Part shown: piece by piece, positions 15,156-23,182 of the stretch
Numbering within the stretch: the stretch's first letter is position 1
Layout: each line of letters opens with the position of its first letter
From: DATBDE01 sp036270095
GTDB taxonomy: Bacteria; Actinomycetota; Thermoleophilia; Solirubrobacterales; Solirubrobacteraceae
Assembly: GCA_036270095.1 (NCBI GenBank)
Contig: DATBDE010000044.1
Coordinates: forward strand, 1 to 35,239
Reading direction: 5' to 3'
Length of the DNA: 35,239 bases
The notes under the pieces: generated by a model
Told to the model about the DNA's origin: nothing
The model's database searches: none
Seen by the model: the letters and a program-made list of their open reading frames with translations, nothing else
Program-made: the position numbers and the translations under genes

Positions 15156-16507
15156 GCCGGTACACGTCCGCCACCGACGCCGACCGCGCCGCGATGCTCG
15201 AGGCGATCGGGGTCGCCTCGGTCGACGACCTGTTCGCCGACATCCCCGAGAAGCTGCGGCTCGCGCGTGCGCTCGACCTCCCGGCCGGGCTGGCCGAGCA
15301 GGAGGTCTATGCCCACCTGCGCGCGCTGGCAGCCCGCAACGTCTCGGCGGCCGACGAGATCAGCTTCGTCGGCGCGGGCATGTACGACCACTACGTGCCG
15401 GCGCTGGTGGACGCGATCGCGCTGCGCTCGGAGTTCCTGACCCCCTACACGCCCTATCAGCCCGAGATCTCGCAGGGCGGCCTGCAGGTGATGTTCGAGT
15501 ACCAGACCGCGATCTCCGAGCTCACCGGCCTGCCGGTCTCCAACGCCAGCGTTTACGAGGGCCCGAGCGCCGTCGGCGCCGCCGGCTACGTGGCCCGCAC
15601 GGAGAACAAGCGCCCGAAGTTCGTGGCCTCGGCCGGCCTGCACCCGCACTCGCTGGAGACGCTGCGGACGATGTCGCACGGCTACGGCACCGAGGTGGTC
15701 GAGGTGCCGCTGCGCGACGGCGCCACCGACCCCGATGCGCTGGCGGCCGCCGTCGACGACGACACCGGCGCCGTGTTCCTGCAGCAGCCGAACTTCCTCG
15801 GCGCCATCGAGGACCTGGACGCGCTCGCCCGAGCGGCCAAGCCCACCGGCGCGCTGCTCGTCGTCGCCGCCGACCCGATTCCGCTGGCCCTGCTCAAGCC
15901 GCCGGGGGAATCCGGCGCCGACCTCGTCGTGGGGGAGGGGCAGCCGCTGGGCAACCGCTTGGACTTCGGCGGGCCGTCCTTCGGGTTCTTCGCCGCCACC
16001 GAGGCGCTGCTACGGCGCATGCCCGGGCGCATCGCGGGCGAGACCACCGACGTCGACGGCCGGCGCGGGTTCGTGCTCACGTTGCAGACCCGCGAGCAGC
16101 ACATCCGGCGCGAGAAGGCGACGTCGAACATCTGCACCGCGCAGGCGCTCAACGCGCTGTGCGGGATGGTCTACCTGGCCTGGCTGGGGCGGCGCGGGAT
16201 GGTCGAGCTGGCCGAGCTGCTGGTGCAGCGGACGGCCTATGCGCGCGCCACCCTGGACGCGCTCGACGGCGTGGCCCTGCTGCATCAGCAGCCGGTGGTG
16301 CGCGAGTTCGCGCTGCGGCTCGACGCGCCCGCCGAGCGGGTACGCGAGCGCTGCTTCGAGTACGGCATCGACCCCGGCCTGCCGCTGGAGGGCGACGGCC
16401 TGCTCGTCGCCATCACCGAGCAGCGCTCGCGGGCGGACATCGACCGGCTGGCCGAGGTGCTCGGCGCGGCCGTGCGGGAGGAGCGCCGTGAACGAGCCGC
16501 TGTCTGA
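15152..16507 (+). CDS. gcvPA: Glycine decarboxylase P protein, subunit 1
   Basis: The N-terminal half of the PLP-dependent glycine decarboxylase, which in this split form pairs with GcvPB. The 451 residues are typical. Motifs include SFVGAGMYDHYVPALVDAI, FLTPYTPYQPEISQGGLQVM, EYQTAISELTGLPVSNASVY, and the later RREKATSNICTAQALNAL. The PLP-binding lysine is on subunit 2. Start is GTG in a GTGA overlap with gcvH. The 3' end overlaps gcvPB by 20 bases, with a strong ribosome-binding site for gcvPB inside gcvPA. Confidence 0.96.
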   Translation: MSRYTSATDADRAAMLEAIGVASVDDLFADIPEKLRLARALDLPAGLAEQEVYAHLRALAARNVSAADEISFVGAGMYDHYVPALVDAIALRSEFLTPYTPYQPEISQGGLQVMFEYQTAISELTGLPVSNASVYEGPSAVGAAGYVARTENKRPKFVASAGLHPHSLETLRTMSHGYGTEVVEVPLRDGATDPDALAAAVDDDTGAVFLQQPNFLGAIEDLDALARAAKPTGALLVVAADPIPLALLKPPGESGADLVVGEGQPLGNRLDFGGPSFGFFAATEALLRRMPGRIAGETTDVDGRRGFVLTLQTREQHIRREKATSNICTAQALNALCGMVYLAWLGRRGMVELAELLVQRTAYARATLDALDGVALLHQQPVVREFALRLDAPAERVRERCFEYGIDPGLPLEGDGLLVAITEQRSRADIDRLAEVLGAAVREERRERAAV

Positions 16508-18074
16508 CAACCGCCTGCACACCGACCCCGAGATCGAGGGCTTCCGCCCCATCGCCCGGCGCGACCCCGCGGTCCAGACCGCGCAGCAGCGCGACCGGGC
16601 CACGACGATCTACGAGCGCTCGGTCGAGGGCCGCCGCGCGTTCGTGCCGCCGGCGCTCGACGTGCCCGAGCAGCCCCTGGACGAGCTCATCCCCGCGCGC
16701 CTGCGCCGCAGCGAGGGCCCGAAGCTGCCCGAGATCTCCGAGCCGGAGATCGTGCGCCACTACGTACGCCTGTCGACCCGGAACTTCCACCTCGACGAGG
16801 GCTTCTACCCGCTCGGCTCGTGCACGATGAAGCACAACCCCAAGCTGCACGAACGCGTGGCGGCGCTGGACGGCTTTGCCCGCCTGCATCCGCTGCAGCA
16901 CCCGAGCAAGGCGCAGGGCGCGCTCGAGCTGATGTGGCGGCTGCAGGGCGCGCTGGGCGAGATCGCCGGGCTGCCGCACGTCTCGCTGCAGCCCAGCGCG
17001 GGCTCGCACGGCGAGCTGGCCGGCGTCCTGCTCACGCGCGCCTACCACGAGGACCGCGGGGAGCAGCGCACGAAGGTGCTCACGCCCGACACCGCCCACG
17101 GCACCAACCCGGCGACCGTCACCATGGCCGGCTACGAGGTGGTCAAGGTCGCCACCGCCGACGACGGCGGTGTCGACGTCGAGGACCTGCGGGCCAAGGC
17201 CGACGACCAGGTCGCGTGTCTGATGCTCACCAACCCGAACACGCTCGGGCTGTGGGACCGTCGCATCGAGGAGATCGCCGCGATCGTCCACGACGTCGGC
17301 GCGACGCTGTACTACGACGGCGCGAACCTGAACGCGGTGGTGGGGATCTCGCGGCCCGGCGACATCGGCTTCGACATCGTCCACTTCAACCTGCACAAGA
17401 CGTTCACCCAGCCGCACGGTGGCGGCGGCCCGGGCGCGGGCCCGATCGCCGTCTCGGACCGCATCGAGCCGTACCTGCCCCGCCCGCAGGTGGTGCGCCG
17501 GGCGCCCGAAAACGGCGGCGAGCCACGCTTCGACCTCGACTACGACCGGCCCAAGTCGATCGGCCGCCTGCGCGGGTTCCAGGGCAACTTCGGCACCTTC
17601 GTCCGCTCCTACGCCTACATCCGCTCGCTCGGGGCCGACGGCCTGCGCGAGATGTCCGAGACCGCGGTGCTCAACGCCAACTACCTGCTGGCCAAGCTGC
17701 GGGAAAATGGCGTCGCCGAGCACCTGCCCGCGGCCTACGACCGCATCTGCATGCACGAGTTCGTGCTCTCGGGCGCGCCGGCCAAGCGCGACCTGAAGGT
17801 CAAGACCCTCGACGTGGCCAAGCGTCTGCTCGACCACAACGTCCACCCGCCCACGGTGTACTTCCCGCTGCTGGTCGACGAGGCGCTGCTGGTCGAGCCG
17901 ACCGAGACCGAGACGCGCGAGACGCTCGACCACTTCGCCGCCGTGCTGCGCGACGTGCTCGACGAGGCGGCCGAGGACCCCGACGTGGCCCGCGACGCGC
18001 CCTACACGACGCCGGTGCGCCGCCTGGACGAGGCCGGCGCCGCCAAGCGGCCGGTCATCCGCCAGCCGCTCTGA
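16488..18074 (+). CDS. gcvPB: Glycine decarboxylase P protein, subunit 2
   Basis: The PLP-carrying half of split glycine decarboxylase; it decarboxylates glycine and passes the aminomethyl group to lipoylated GcvH. The 528 residues include FYPLGSCTMKHNPKLHERV, LQPSAGSHGELAG, DTAHGTNPAT, YYDGANLNAVVG and the PLP lysine motif HFNLHKTFTQPHGGGGPG. The GTG at 16488 was chosen because GGGAGGAG at 16475-16482 lies 5 bases before it. The first 30-40 residues before the core (SDNRLHTDPE) are somewhat longer than in some homologues. The stop abuts the stop of the opposite-strand gene in TGATCA, leaving no room for a separate terminator. Confidence 0.95.
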   Translation: MNEPLSDNRLHTDPEIEGFRPIARRDPAVQTAQQRDRATTIYERSVEGRRAFVPPALDVPEQPLDELIPARLRRSEGPKLPEISEPEIVRHYVRLSTRNFHLDEGFYPLGSCTMKHNPKLHERVAALDGFARLHPLQHPSKAQGALELMWRLQGALGEIAGLPHVSLQPSAGSHGELAGVLLTRAYHEDRGEQRTKVLTPDTAHGTNPATVTMAGYEVVKVATADDGGVDVEDLRAKADDQVACLMLTNPNTLGLWDRRIEEIAAIVHDVGATLYYDGANLNAVVGISRPGDIGFDIVHFNLHKTFTQPHGGGGPGAGPIAVSDRIEPYLPRPQVVRRAPENGGEPRFDLDYDRPKSIGRLRGFQGNFGTFVRSYAYIRSLGADGLREMSETAVLNANYLLAKLRENGVAEHLPAAYDRICMHEFVLSGAPAKRDLKVKTLDVAKRLLDHNVHPPTVYFPLLVDEALLVEPTETETRETLDHFAAVLRDVLDEAAEDPDVARDAPYTTPVRRLDEAGAAKRPVIRQPL

Positions 18075-18992
18075 TCACCGCCGGCGGATGACGCGCAGGC
18101 GCGTGGAGCGCGTGCGCTGCAGGCCGGATGGGTCGGTGGCCTGCAGCTCGAGCGCGTAGGCACCCGGGCGCACGCCGCGCGTTGCCAGGGCGAGGGCGTT
18201 CCTTCCCGTGCGTCCGTCGAGCGTGCCCACGAGCTTCGCCGTATCGCGCCCGACCCTCCTCATCCGGACCGCGACCGTGGCGGCCTCGCTGAGCTTGAAC
18301 TGCACCGTCGCCGGTACGCCCGCGCGCGCCACGCGCGGGGACACGGCGATCTCCGAGATCTGCGGCGGCACCTCGTTGCAGCCGTCGACGCCGACGGTCG
18401 CGCGCGAGTCGGCGGTCGCGCCGCCGGCGCTGGTGAAGTGCCCGACGAAGGCGTACTGGCCGCACTGTGCCGGCGTGGTCAGTAGCGCGCGCGGGGCGCC
18501 GGCGAAGCGCAGGGTGAGGCCGGTGAGCCCGACGCTGGGCACGTTGTCGAAGCCCAGCGCGGTGTCCACGCGGCCCTCGAGGGCGATGGGCTGCGGGACC
18601 AGGCCGCCGTTGTTGAGCAGCACGATGACTTTTCCGGGGCCGCCGTAGTAGATCCCGCCGCTGTAGGCGCCCTGGCTCGTGGCGGCCTGGGCCAGGCCGA
18701 GGCTGCTGGCGCTGGGGCAGGCGAAGGCCGCCTCCTGGCCCGGGTCGCAGGCGGTGCCGCCGAGCGTGAGCCCGAACCCGGTCGGGATCTCGATGGCGAT
18801 GGCCCGGGTGGGATCGTCGCCGGCGGCCTGGCTGATCGTGGCGGTCAGCGCGCTCGGCGTGCTCTGCGCCGACGGGTCGATGGTCACGCTGAGCTGGGGC
18901 GCGTAGGCGGCACGGGCCGGTGTCGCGACCAGCGCCCCCACCGTCGCGGCGAGCACGAGCGAGGCACGGATATCGTGCGCCGCCGTGCGCAT
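18075..18992 (-). CDS. Secreted protein with Ig-like C-terminal module
   Basis: A 305-residue exported protein of unknown function. Residues 1-29 form a signal peptide (MRTAAHDIRASLVLAATVG, then ATPARA). The central part (about 30-210) is strand-rich and has paired Cys residues (CDPG, FACPS, CGQY, DGC), suggesting disulfides. The C-terminal about 85 residues (ISEIAVSPRVARAGVPATVQ to the basic end) match in pattern the C-terminal module of the propeller protein at 5025-6557 (LSVSPSRSRVG, LSKAANVTLQ, KYEVAITATDSAGQTS). The ATG at 18992 gives the signal peptide at the N-terminus and means the first 8 bases overlap the trpS start on the other strand. Confidence 0.8.
   Translation of the reverse strand: MRTAAHDIRASLVLAATVGALVATPARAAYAPQLSVTIDPSAQSTPSALTATISQAAGDDPTRAIAIEIPTGFGLTLGGTACDPGQEAAFACPSASSLGLAQAATSQGAYSGGIYYGGPGKVIVLLNNGGLVPQPIALEGRVDTALGFDNVPSVGLTGLTLRFAGAPRALLTTPAQCGQYAFVGHFTSAGGATADSRATVGVDGCNEVPPQISEIAVSPRVARAGVPATVQFKLSEAATVAVRMRRVGRDTAKLVGTLDGRTGRNALALATRGVRPGAYALELQATDPSGLQRTRSTRLRVIRRR
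18971..18976 (+). promoter_or_regulatory. Candidate -10 box for trpS (TATCGT)
   Basis: TATCGT ends 8 bases before the trpS GTG, without a ribosome-binding site. It lies inside the coding sequence of the divergent secreted-protein gene, so this stretch would serve both as promoter and as signal-peptide codons. Confidence 0.45.
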
Positions 18993-19974
18993 CTTCTCTG
19001 GAATCCAGCCCACGGGCCGCAAGCATCTTGGCAACTACATCGGGGCCATAACGCAGTACGTGGCCGGCCAGGACCGCGGCGATCCGGCCATCTACTGCAT
19101 CGTCGACCTGCACGCGATCACGGTGCCCTACGACCCGGCCGAGCTGCGCGAGCGCGTCTACGACGCCGCGGCGATCCTGCTCGCCGCCGGCCTCGATCCC
19201 GAGCGCTGCATCCTCTTTCGCCAGGGCGACGTCCGCGAGCACACCGAGCTGACCTGGCTGCTGACGTCGGTGACCGCGGTCGGCGAGCTGAACCGCATGC
19301 ACCAGTTCCGCGACAAGTCGGCCGGGCAGCGCGACCTGGTCTCGGCCGGGATCCTCTTCTACCCGGTCCTGATGGCCGCCGACGTACTCGCCTACCGCGC
19401 CGAGGAGGTGCCGGTGGGGGAGGACCAGCGCGAGCACGTCGAGCTGATGCGCGACGTGGCCGAGCGCTTCAACGCCCGCTTCGGCGAGGTGCTGGTGGTG
19501 CCGGCGGTGCGGCTACCCGAGGTGGGCGCGCGGGTGCGCGACCTGCAGGCGCCCGAGCGCAAGATGTCGACCACCGGCGGCACCGAGCAGGGCACCGTGC
19601 TCGTGCTCGACGAGCCCGACGTCGTGCGGCGCAAGTTCCGCCGCGCCGTCACCGACTCGGGCACCGAGATCGTGCGCCGCGAGGACAAGCCCGGGATCAC
19701 AAACCTGATCGAGATCGCCGCCGTGGCCCGCGACACCACGCCGGAGGCGATCGAGCAGCAGTTCGCCGACAGCCGCTACGGCGACTTCAAGTCCACGGTG
19801 GCCGAGGCCGTGGTCGAGTACCTGGCGCCGGTGCGCGAGCGCTACGACGCCATCCGCGCCGACGAGGCCGAGCTCGAGCGCATCCTCGCGCTGGGGGCCG
19901 ACAAGGCGCGGGCGATCACGTCCGGCGTGGTCGACGACGTGCGCCAGGCCATGGGCGTCGGACCCCCGCGCTAA
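18985..19974 (+). CDS. trpS: Tryptophanyl-tRNA synthetase
   Basis: Charges tRNA-Trp. The 329-residue length is typical of bacterial TrpRS. The HIGH-like motif lies in PTGRKHLGNYIGA (9-21), then DLHAIT (41-46), the Trp-pocket region AADVLAYRAEEVPVGEDQ..H (131-151), and the KMSKS-type loop KMSTT (193-197). The GTG at 18985 begins directly at the first strand (MRIFSGIQPTG), the normal position. No T-box leader is possible in the 8 bases before it. Its product reads the Trp codons that appear in the aromatic leader peptide at 29095. Confidence 0.97.
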   Translation: MRIFSGIQPTGRKHLGNYIGAITQYVAGQDRGDPAIYCIVDLHAITVPYDPAELRERVYDAAAILLAAGLDPERCILFRQGDVREHTELTWLLTSVTAVGELNRMHQFRDKSAGQRDLVSAGILFYPVLMAADVLAYRAEEVPVGEDQREHVELMRDVAERFNARFGEVLVVPAVRLPEVGARVRDLQAPERKMSTTGGTEQGTVLVLDEPDVVRRKFRRAVTDSGTEIVRREDKPGITNLIEIAAVARDTTPEAIEQQFADSRYGDFKSTVAEAVVEYLAPVRERYDAIRADEAELERILALGADKARAITSGVVDDVRQAMGVGPPR

Positions 19975-19977
19975 CGT
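19972..19977 (+). promoter_or_regulatory. Candidate -10 box for scpA (TAACGT)
   Basis: TAACGT ends 9 bases before the scpA ATG and includes the trpS stop codon TAA. A leaderless start is suggested because no Shine-Dalgarno sequence is present. Confidence 0.4.
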
Positions 19978-19986
19978 CACCCCTTC

Positions 19987-20739
19987 ATGCGGACCGCCGC
20001 CGAGCTCGAGCTCGACCTGGACGTCTTCTCGGGGCCCTTCGACCTCCTCCTGACGCTCGTGCTGCGCGAGGAGGTCGACCTGCTCGAGGTCGACCTCGCC
20101 GACGTCGTCCTGGCCTACCTCGACCACCTCGAGGCGCGCGGCGACCTCGACCTCGAGGTCGCGACCGAGTTCCTCGTCCTCATCGCCGCCCTGCTCGAGC
20201 TCAAGTCGCGGCTCATGCTGCCGCGCGAGGAGGAGGCGGAGCTGGAGCTCGAGGCGGGCGAGGCGGCCGAGGAGCTGCTCGCGCGAATGCTCGAGAACCA
20301 CCGCTACCGCGGCGCCGCGGCCTACCTGCACGAGCGGCTCGCCGCCGAGGAGGGCCACCGCTACCGCGCGGTGCCGCTGCCGCCCGAGCTGCGCCGCGCC
20401 TCGCTGGAGCACGCGCCCGACGGCGTCTACGCGCCCGAGGCGCTCGGCGCCGCGCTCGGCTCGCTGCTGCGGGTCCCGCCGCCCGTCGACACCAGCCACC
20501 TGGTGGCGCCGCGGGTCTCGGTGGCCGAGCGGCTCGCGCACCTGCGCGGCCTGCTGCGGCGGGGCCGGTTCACGTTCGACGAGGCCGTGGCCGACGCCGA
20601 CCGCATCACGGTGGCGGTCACCCTGTTCGCGCTGCTCGAGCTCTACAAGCAGGGCGAGGCTACGTGGGAGCAGCCCGAGCCGTTCGGAGAGATCACGATC
20701 GAAGGCCGGGCCAAGCCGGCCGGGGAGCGGGTGGCATGA
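19987..20739 (+). CDS. scpA: Segregation and condensation protein ScpA
   Basis: The kleisin subunit of the SMC-ScpAB condensin complex, which bridges SMC heads during chromosome segregation. The 250 residues begin with the family signature LDVFSGPFDLLLTLVLREEV (10-29) and DLADVVLAYLDHL, then EFLVLIAALLELKSRLMLP (about 58-76). The middle is very acidic, and the C-terminal winged helix has VTLFALLELYKQGEATWEQ. The stop overlaps the scpB start as ATGA, the usual coupling of these two partners. Confidence 0.95.
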   Translation: MRTAAELELDLDVFSGPFDLLLTLVLREEVDLLEVDLADVVLAYLDHLEARGDLDLEVATEFLVLIAALLELKSRLMLPREEEAELELEAGEAAEELLARMLENHRYRGAAAYLHERLAAEEGHRYRAVPLPPELRRASLEHAPDGVYAPEALGAALGSLLRVPPPVDTSHLVAPRVSVAERLAHLRGLLRRGRFTFDEAVADADRITVAVTLFALLELYKQGEATWEQPEPFGEITIEGRAKPAGERVA

Positions 20740-21320
20740 ACGCCCTGCAGCGCACCGTCGAGGCCCTGCTCTTCCTCGCCCCCGAGCCGGTCTCGCTCGA
20801 GGACCTGGCCTCCGCCGCCCAGGTCGAGGAGTACGAGGTCCACAAGGCGATGTCCGACCTGCGCGAGCACTACGACTACGAGGGCCGCGGCCTGGTCGTG
20901 CGCGAGGTCGCCGGCGGCTACACACTGGCCACCCATCCCGACGCCGAGCCCGCTGCCCGGCGGCTCCTGGCCCGGCCGCGCACGCCCCCGCTCACCCCGG
21001 CCCAGGCCGAGACCCTGGCCATCGTCGCCTACCTGCAGCCGGTCTCGCGGCCCGAGGTGGCCCGCATCCGCGGCGTGAACTCGGAGTCGGCGACCGCGAC
21101 GCTGCTCGAGCGCGGGGTCATCGAGGAAGCGGGGCGGTCCCAGTTCGGGGCCGTGCTCTACCGCACGACGCCCCTGTTCCTCAAGCTCTTCGGCCTGCAG
21201 GCGCTGTCCGAGCTGCCCGATGTCGCGCAGTGGGATCCTTCCCCCGAGGAGCAAGCCGAGCTGCGGGGCCGCCTGCTGCGCGCCGGCGAGGCCCGCGCAC
21301 GCGCGCCGACCACCGGCTGA
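20736..21320 (+). CDS. scpB: Segregation and condensation protein ScpB
   Basis: Accessory condensin subunit that binds the middle of ScpA as a dimer. The 194 residues form two winged-helix domains: TVEALLFLAPEPVSLEDLAS, then GRGLVVREVAGGYTLATHP, and a second unit from LTPAQAETLAIVAYLQPVSR with IRGVNSESATATLLERGVIE and the conserved YRTTPLFLKLFGL. GGGGAG sits upstream of the ATG, which overlaps scpA as ATGA. In many actinobacteria and firmicutes rluB follows directly; here rluB is about 4.7 kb further on. Confidence 0.96.
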   Translation: MNALQRTVEALLFLAPEPVSLEDLASAAQVEEYEVHKAMSDLREHYDYEGRGLVVREVAGGYTLATHPDAEPAARRLLARPRTPPLTPAQAETLAIVAYLQPVSRPEVARIRGVNSESATATLLERGVIEEAGRSQFGAVLYRTTPLFLKLFGLQALSELPDVAQWDPSPEEQAELRGRLLRAGEARARAPTTG

Positions 21321-21355
21321 AACTCGTGGTCAACCTCCTGCGCCGTGCTTGCGTA

Positions 21356-21361
21356 TAGCGT
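21356..21361 (+). promoter_or_regulatory. Candidate -10 box for the ECF sigma gene (TAGCGT)
   Basis: TAGCGT ends 9 bases before the ATG, within TATAGCGT. It again fits leaderless spacing. GTCAAC about 20 bases upstream could be part of a -35 element for an autoregulated ECF promoter, but this is weak. Confidence 0.35.
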
Positions 21362-21370
21362 CGACACGCC

Positions 21371-21925
21371 ATGCCGCCAACCGACCCCGAACTGCTCGAG
21401 CGCATAGAGGACGACCGCACCGGCGACAGCCTGCGCACCCTCTATCGCCGCTACTCCGACGAGCTCTACGGCTTCGCCTACCAGGCGCTCGGCGACCGCG
21501 GGGCGGCCGACGAGGTCGTCCAGGACGTCTTCACGTCGGTCTGGCGCAACGCACACACCTACGACGAACGCCGCGGGAGCTTCCGCACCTGGGTCTACCG
21601 CATCGCGCGCAACGCCGTGATCGACAAGCGCCGGCGCCGGGCCGTCCGCCCGGCGCTCTCGGTCTACGAGGAGACGCCCGACAACGAGAAGGGCGCGGTC
21701 GACGAGTCGATCGAGCAGGCCGCGCTGCGGTGGCAGGTGGCCGCCGCGCTGGCCCGTCTGACCCCCGAGCACCGCGATGTCGTGCGCCTCGCCCACTACG
21801 AGGGCATGACCATGCGCGAGATCGCGGAGGCCAAGGGCCTGCCGATCGGGACCATCAAGAGCCGCGCGTGGTACGCCATGCGCAGCCTGCGGCTGACCCT
21901 CGAGGAGATGGAGGGCACCGGATGA
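21371..21925 (+). CDS. ECF (sigma-70 family) RNA polymerase sigma factor
   Basis: A 184-residue extracytoplasmic-function sigma factor. Region 2 (about 20-90) has LYRRYSDELYGFAYQALGDR, ADEVVQDVFTSVWRNAHTY and FRTWVYRIARNAVIDKRRRR. Region 4 (about 123-175) has LARLTPEHRDVVRLAHYEGM, MREIAEAKGLPIGTIKSR and a final helix. No extra C-terminal domain is present. The stop overlaps the next gene as ATGA; that gene encodes a membrane zinc-finger anti-sigma factor, so activity is very likely held by it. The SigK/RskA family is the closest known analogue. Confidence 0.95.
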   Translation: MPPTDPELLERIEDDRTGDSLRTLYRRYSDELYGFAYQALGDRGAADEVVQDVFTSVWRNAHTYDERRGSFRTWVYRIARNAVIDKRRRRAVRPALSVYEETPDNEKGAVDESIEQAALRWQVAAALARLTPEHRDVVRLAHYEGMTMREIAEAKGLPIGTIKSRAWYAMRSLRLTLEEMEGTG

Positions 21926-22695
21926 AGACCTGCGACGAGATCCGCCCGCAGCTCGGGGCCTACGTGCTCGGCGGGCTCGAGCCGGAGGAGGAGCGCGAGG
22001 TGCGCGAGCACCTGGCGCACTGCCCCGACTGCGCCCGCGAGTACGCCGAGCTGGCCGAGCTGCCGGCCAAGCTCGACCTCATCGAGGCGCCGGACGAGGC
22101 GCTGCAGCGCCCTGCGCCGACGCTGGAGGAGGCGATCCTCGACACCCACGCCCGCGAGCGGCGCGCGCGGCGCGAGCATGCGGCGCGCCAGCGTCGCGCG
22201 ACGCCTAAGCGCGGCCCGCTGGTACCGGCCGCGGCCGGGGGTGTCGGGGTCCGCACGCGCCGGTCGATCCTGCGCGGGCACGGCCGCCTCGTCGGCGCCG
22301 TCGCCGCCCTCGCGGTCGCCGTGACGCTGGCCGTCGTCCTGCTCAGCGGCGGCGGCGCCAGCCCGGTCAACCCGCCGTCGGCCGTTGCCGCCGTCCTGAA
22401 GGGCGGCCCCGGCGCGCCGCGCGCGCACGGCACCGCCTGGCTGCACGCCGTGCCGGCGGGGACCTCCGTGCGCCTGGCCGCGGGCGGCCTGCCCGGCGGC
22501 CGGTCCTACGAGCTCTGGTGCGTCCGCTGGGACGGGCGCTGGATCAGCGCGGGCACGTTCCGCGCGGCCAACAACGGCCACGCCGAGGTCTCCCTGACCG
22601 CAGCGGTGCGCCGGGGGGAATACGGTCAGATTTTTGTGACACCGCGCATGTCCAAGAAGCCTGCGGCCCTGCGCGGAGCCGTGATGGGCTACTGA
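21922..22695 (+). CDS. RskA-like membrane anti-sigma factor with zinc finger
   Basis: A 257-residue single-pass membrane protein that should bind and restrain the upstream ECF sigma factor. The N-terminal anti-sigma domain has the zf-HC2 motif His30-x3-Cys34-x2-Cys37 (EHLAHCPDC) after CDEIRPQLGAYVLGGLEPEE. A basic linker comes before one transmembrane helix (about 116-137, VGAVAALAVAVTLAVVLLSG). The extracytoplasmic part resembles the RskA C-terminal domain: WLHAVPAGTSVRLAAGGLPG, YELWCVRWDG, EYGQIFVTPR. Release would require regulated proteolysis in the membrane, as in known RskA systems. It is coupled to the sigma gene by an ATGA overlap. Confidence 0.92.
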   Translation: MKTCDEIRPQLGAYVLGGLEPEEEREVREHLAHCPDCAREYAELAELPAKLDLIEAPDEALQRPAPTLEEAILDTHARERRARREHAARQRRATPKRGPLVPAAAGGVGVRTRRSILRGHGRLVGAVAALAVAVTLAVVLLSGGGASPVNPPSAVAAVLKGGPGAPRAHGTAWLHAVPAGTSVRLAAGGLPGGRSYELWCVRWDGRWISAGTFRAANNGHAEVSLTAAVRRGEYGQIFVTPRMSKKPAALRGAVMGY

Positions 22696-22708
22696 GAGGA
22701 GCGCAGTG

Positions 22709-23158
22709 ATGCAGCAGAGAAGGTTGCTCGCAGTCGTCATCGGGCCGCTCGCGGCAGGGGTGCTCATGGCCGGCTGTGGTGGGTCCGACAACAGCAGCTC
22801 CACGGCGACGTCGGCGCCGGCCAAGGCCAAGTCGACCGCCACGAAGGCCGCCTCGGGTTCGTCCAGCGGCAGCGGGTCGACGCTCGCGCTGTCGGCCGAT
22901 CCGTCTGGCGCCCTGAAGTTCAACAAGAAGGTGCTCAACTCGAAGTCGGGCGCGGTCACGGTCAACATGACGAACCCGTCCAGCGTTCCGCACGCGATCG
23001 CCGTTGAGGGCAACGGCGTGGACAAGGACGGCCAGACCGTGACCAGCGGTGGTACCTCGACCGTGAGCGTCACCCTCAAGCCCGGCAAGTACACGTTCTA
23101 CTGCCCGGTGGACTCGCACAAGCAGCAGGGCATGCAGGGGACGCTCACCGTCACGTAG
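22709..23158 (+). CDS. Cupredoxin (plastocyanin-like) lipoprotein
   Basis: A 149-residue lipoprotein with a type 1 copper fold. The signal peptide ends in lipobox LMAGC (Cys23), followed by a Ser/Thr/Ala/Lys-rich spacer to about residue 58. The cupredoxin domain shows the four expected ligands: His95 (VPHAIAVEG), Cys132, His137 and Met142 (FYCPVDSHKQQGMQGTL). It should sit on the outer face of the membrane and transfer electrons or bind copper. GAGAGGAG lies 8 bases before the ATG at 22709; a GTG at 22706 is less likely. It is 13 bases after the anti-sigma stop, so it probably belongs to the same operon. Confidence 0.92.
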   Translation: MQQRRLLAVVIGPLAAGVLMAGCGGSDNSSSTATSAPAKAKSTATKAASGSSSGSGSTLALSADPSGALKFNKKVLNSKSGAVTVNMTNPSSVPHAIAVEGNGVDKDGQTVTSGGTSTVSVTLKPGKYTFYCPVDSHKQQGMQGTLTVT

Positions 23159-23167
23159 GCCTGCGTG
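23152..23167. promoter_or_regulatory. 16-bp near-palindrome before the F420-reductase-like gene
   Basis: CACGTAGGCCTGCGTG is self-complementary apart from one T/G pair. It covers the cupredoxin stop codon and lies 15 bases before the GTG of the next gene, close to a weak -10 (TAGTTC, 23171-23176). It may be an operator or part of a terminator. Confidence 0.3.
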
Positions 23168-23182
23168 GAATAGTTCGCGGCG

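Noticed and set aside
18960..18984. T-box or leader attenuator before trpS
   Set aside because: The candidate -10 box is 8 bases from the start codon, leaving no space for a T-box leader.
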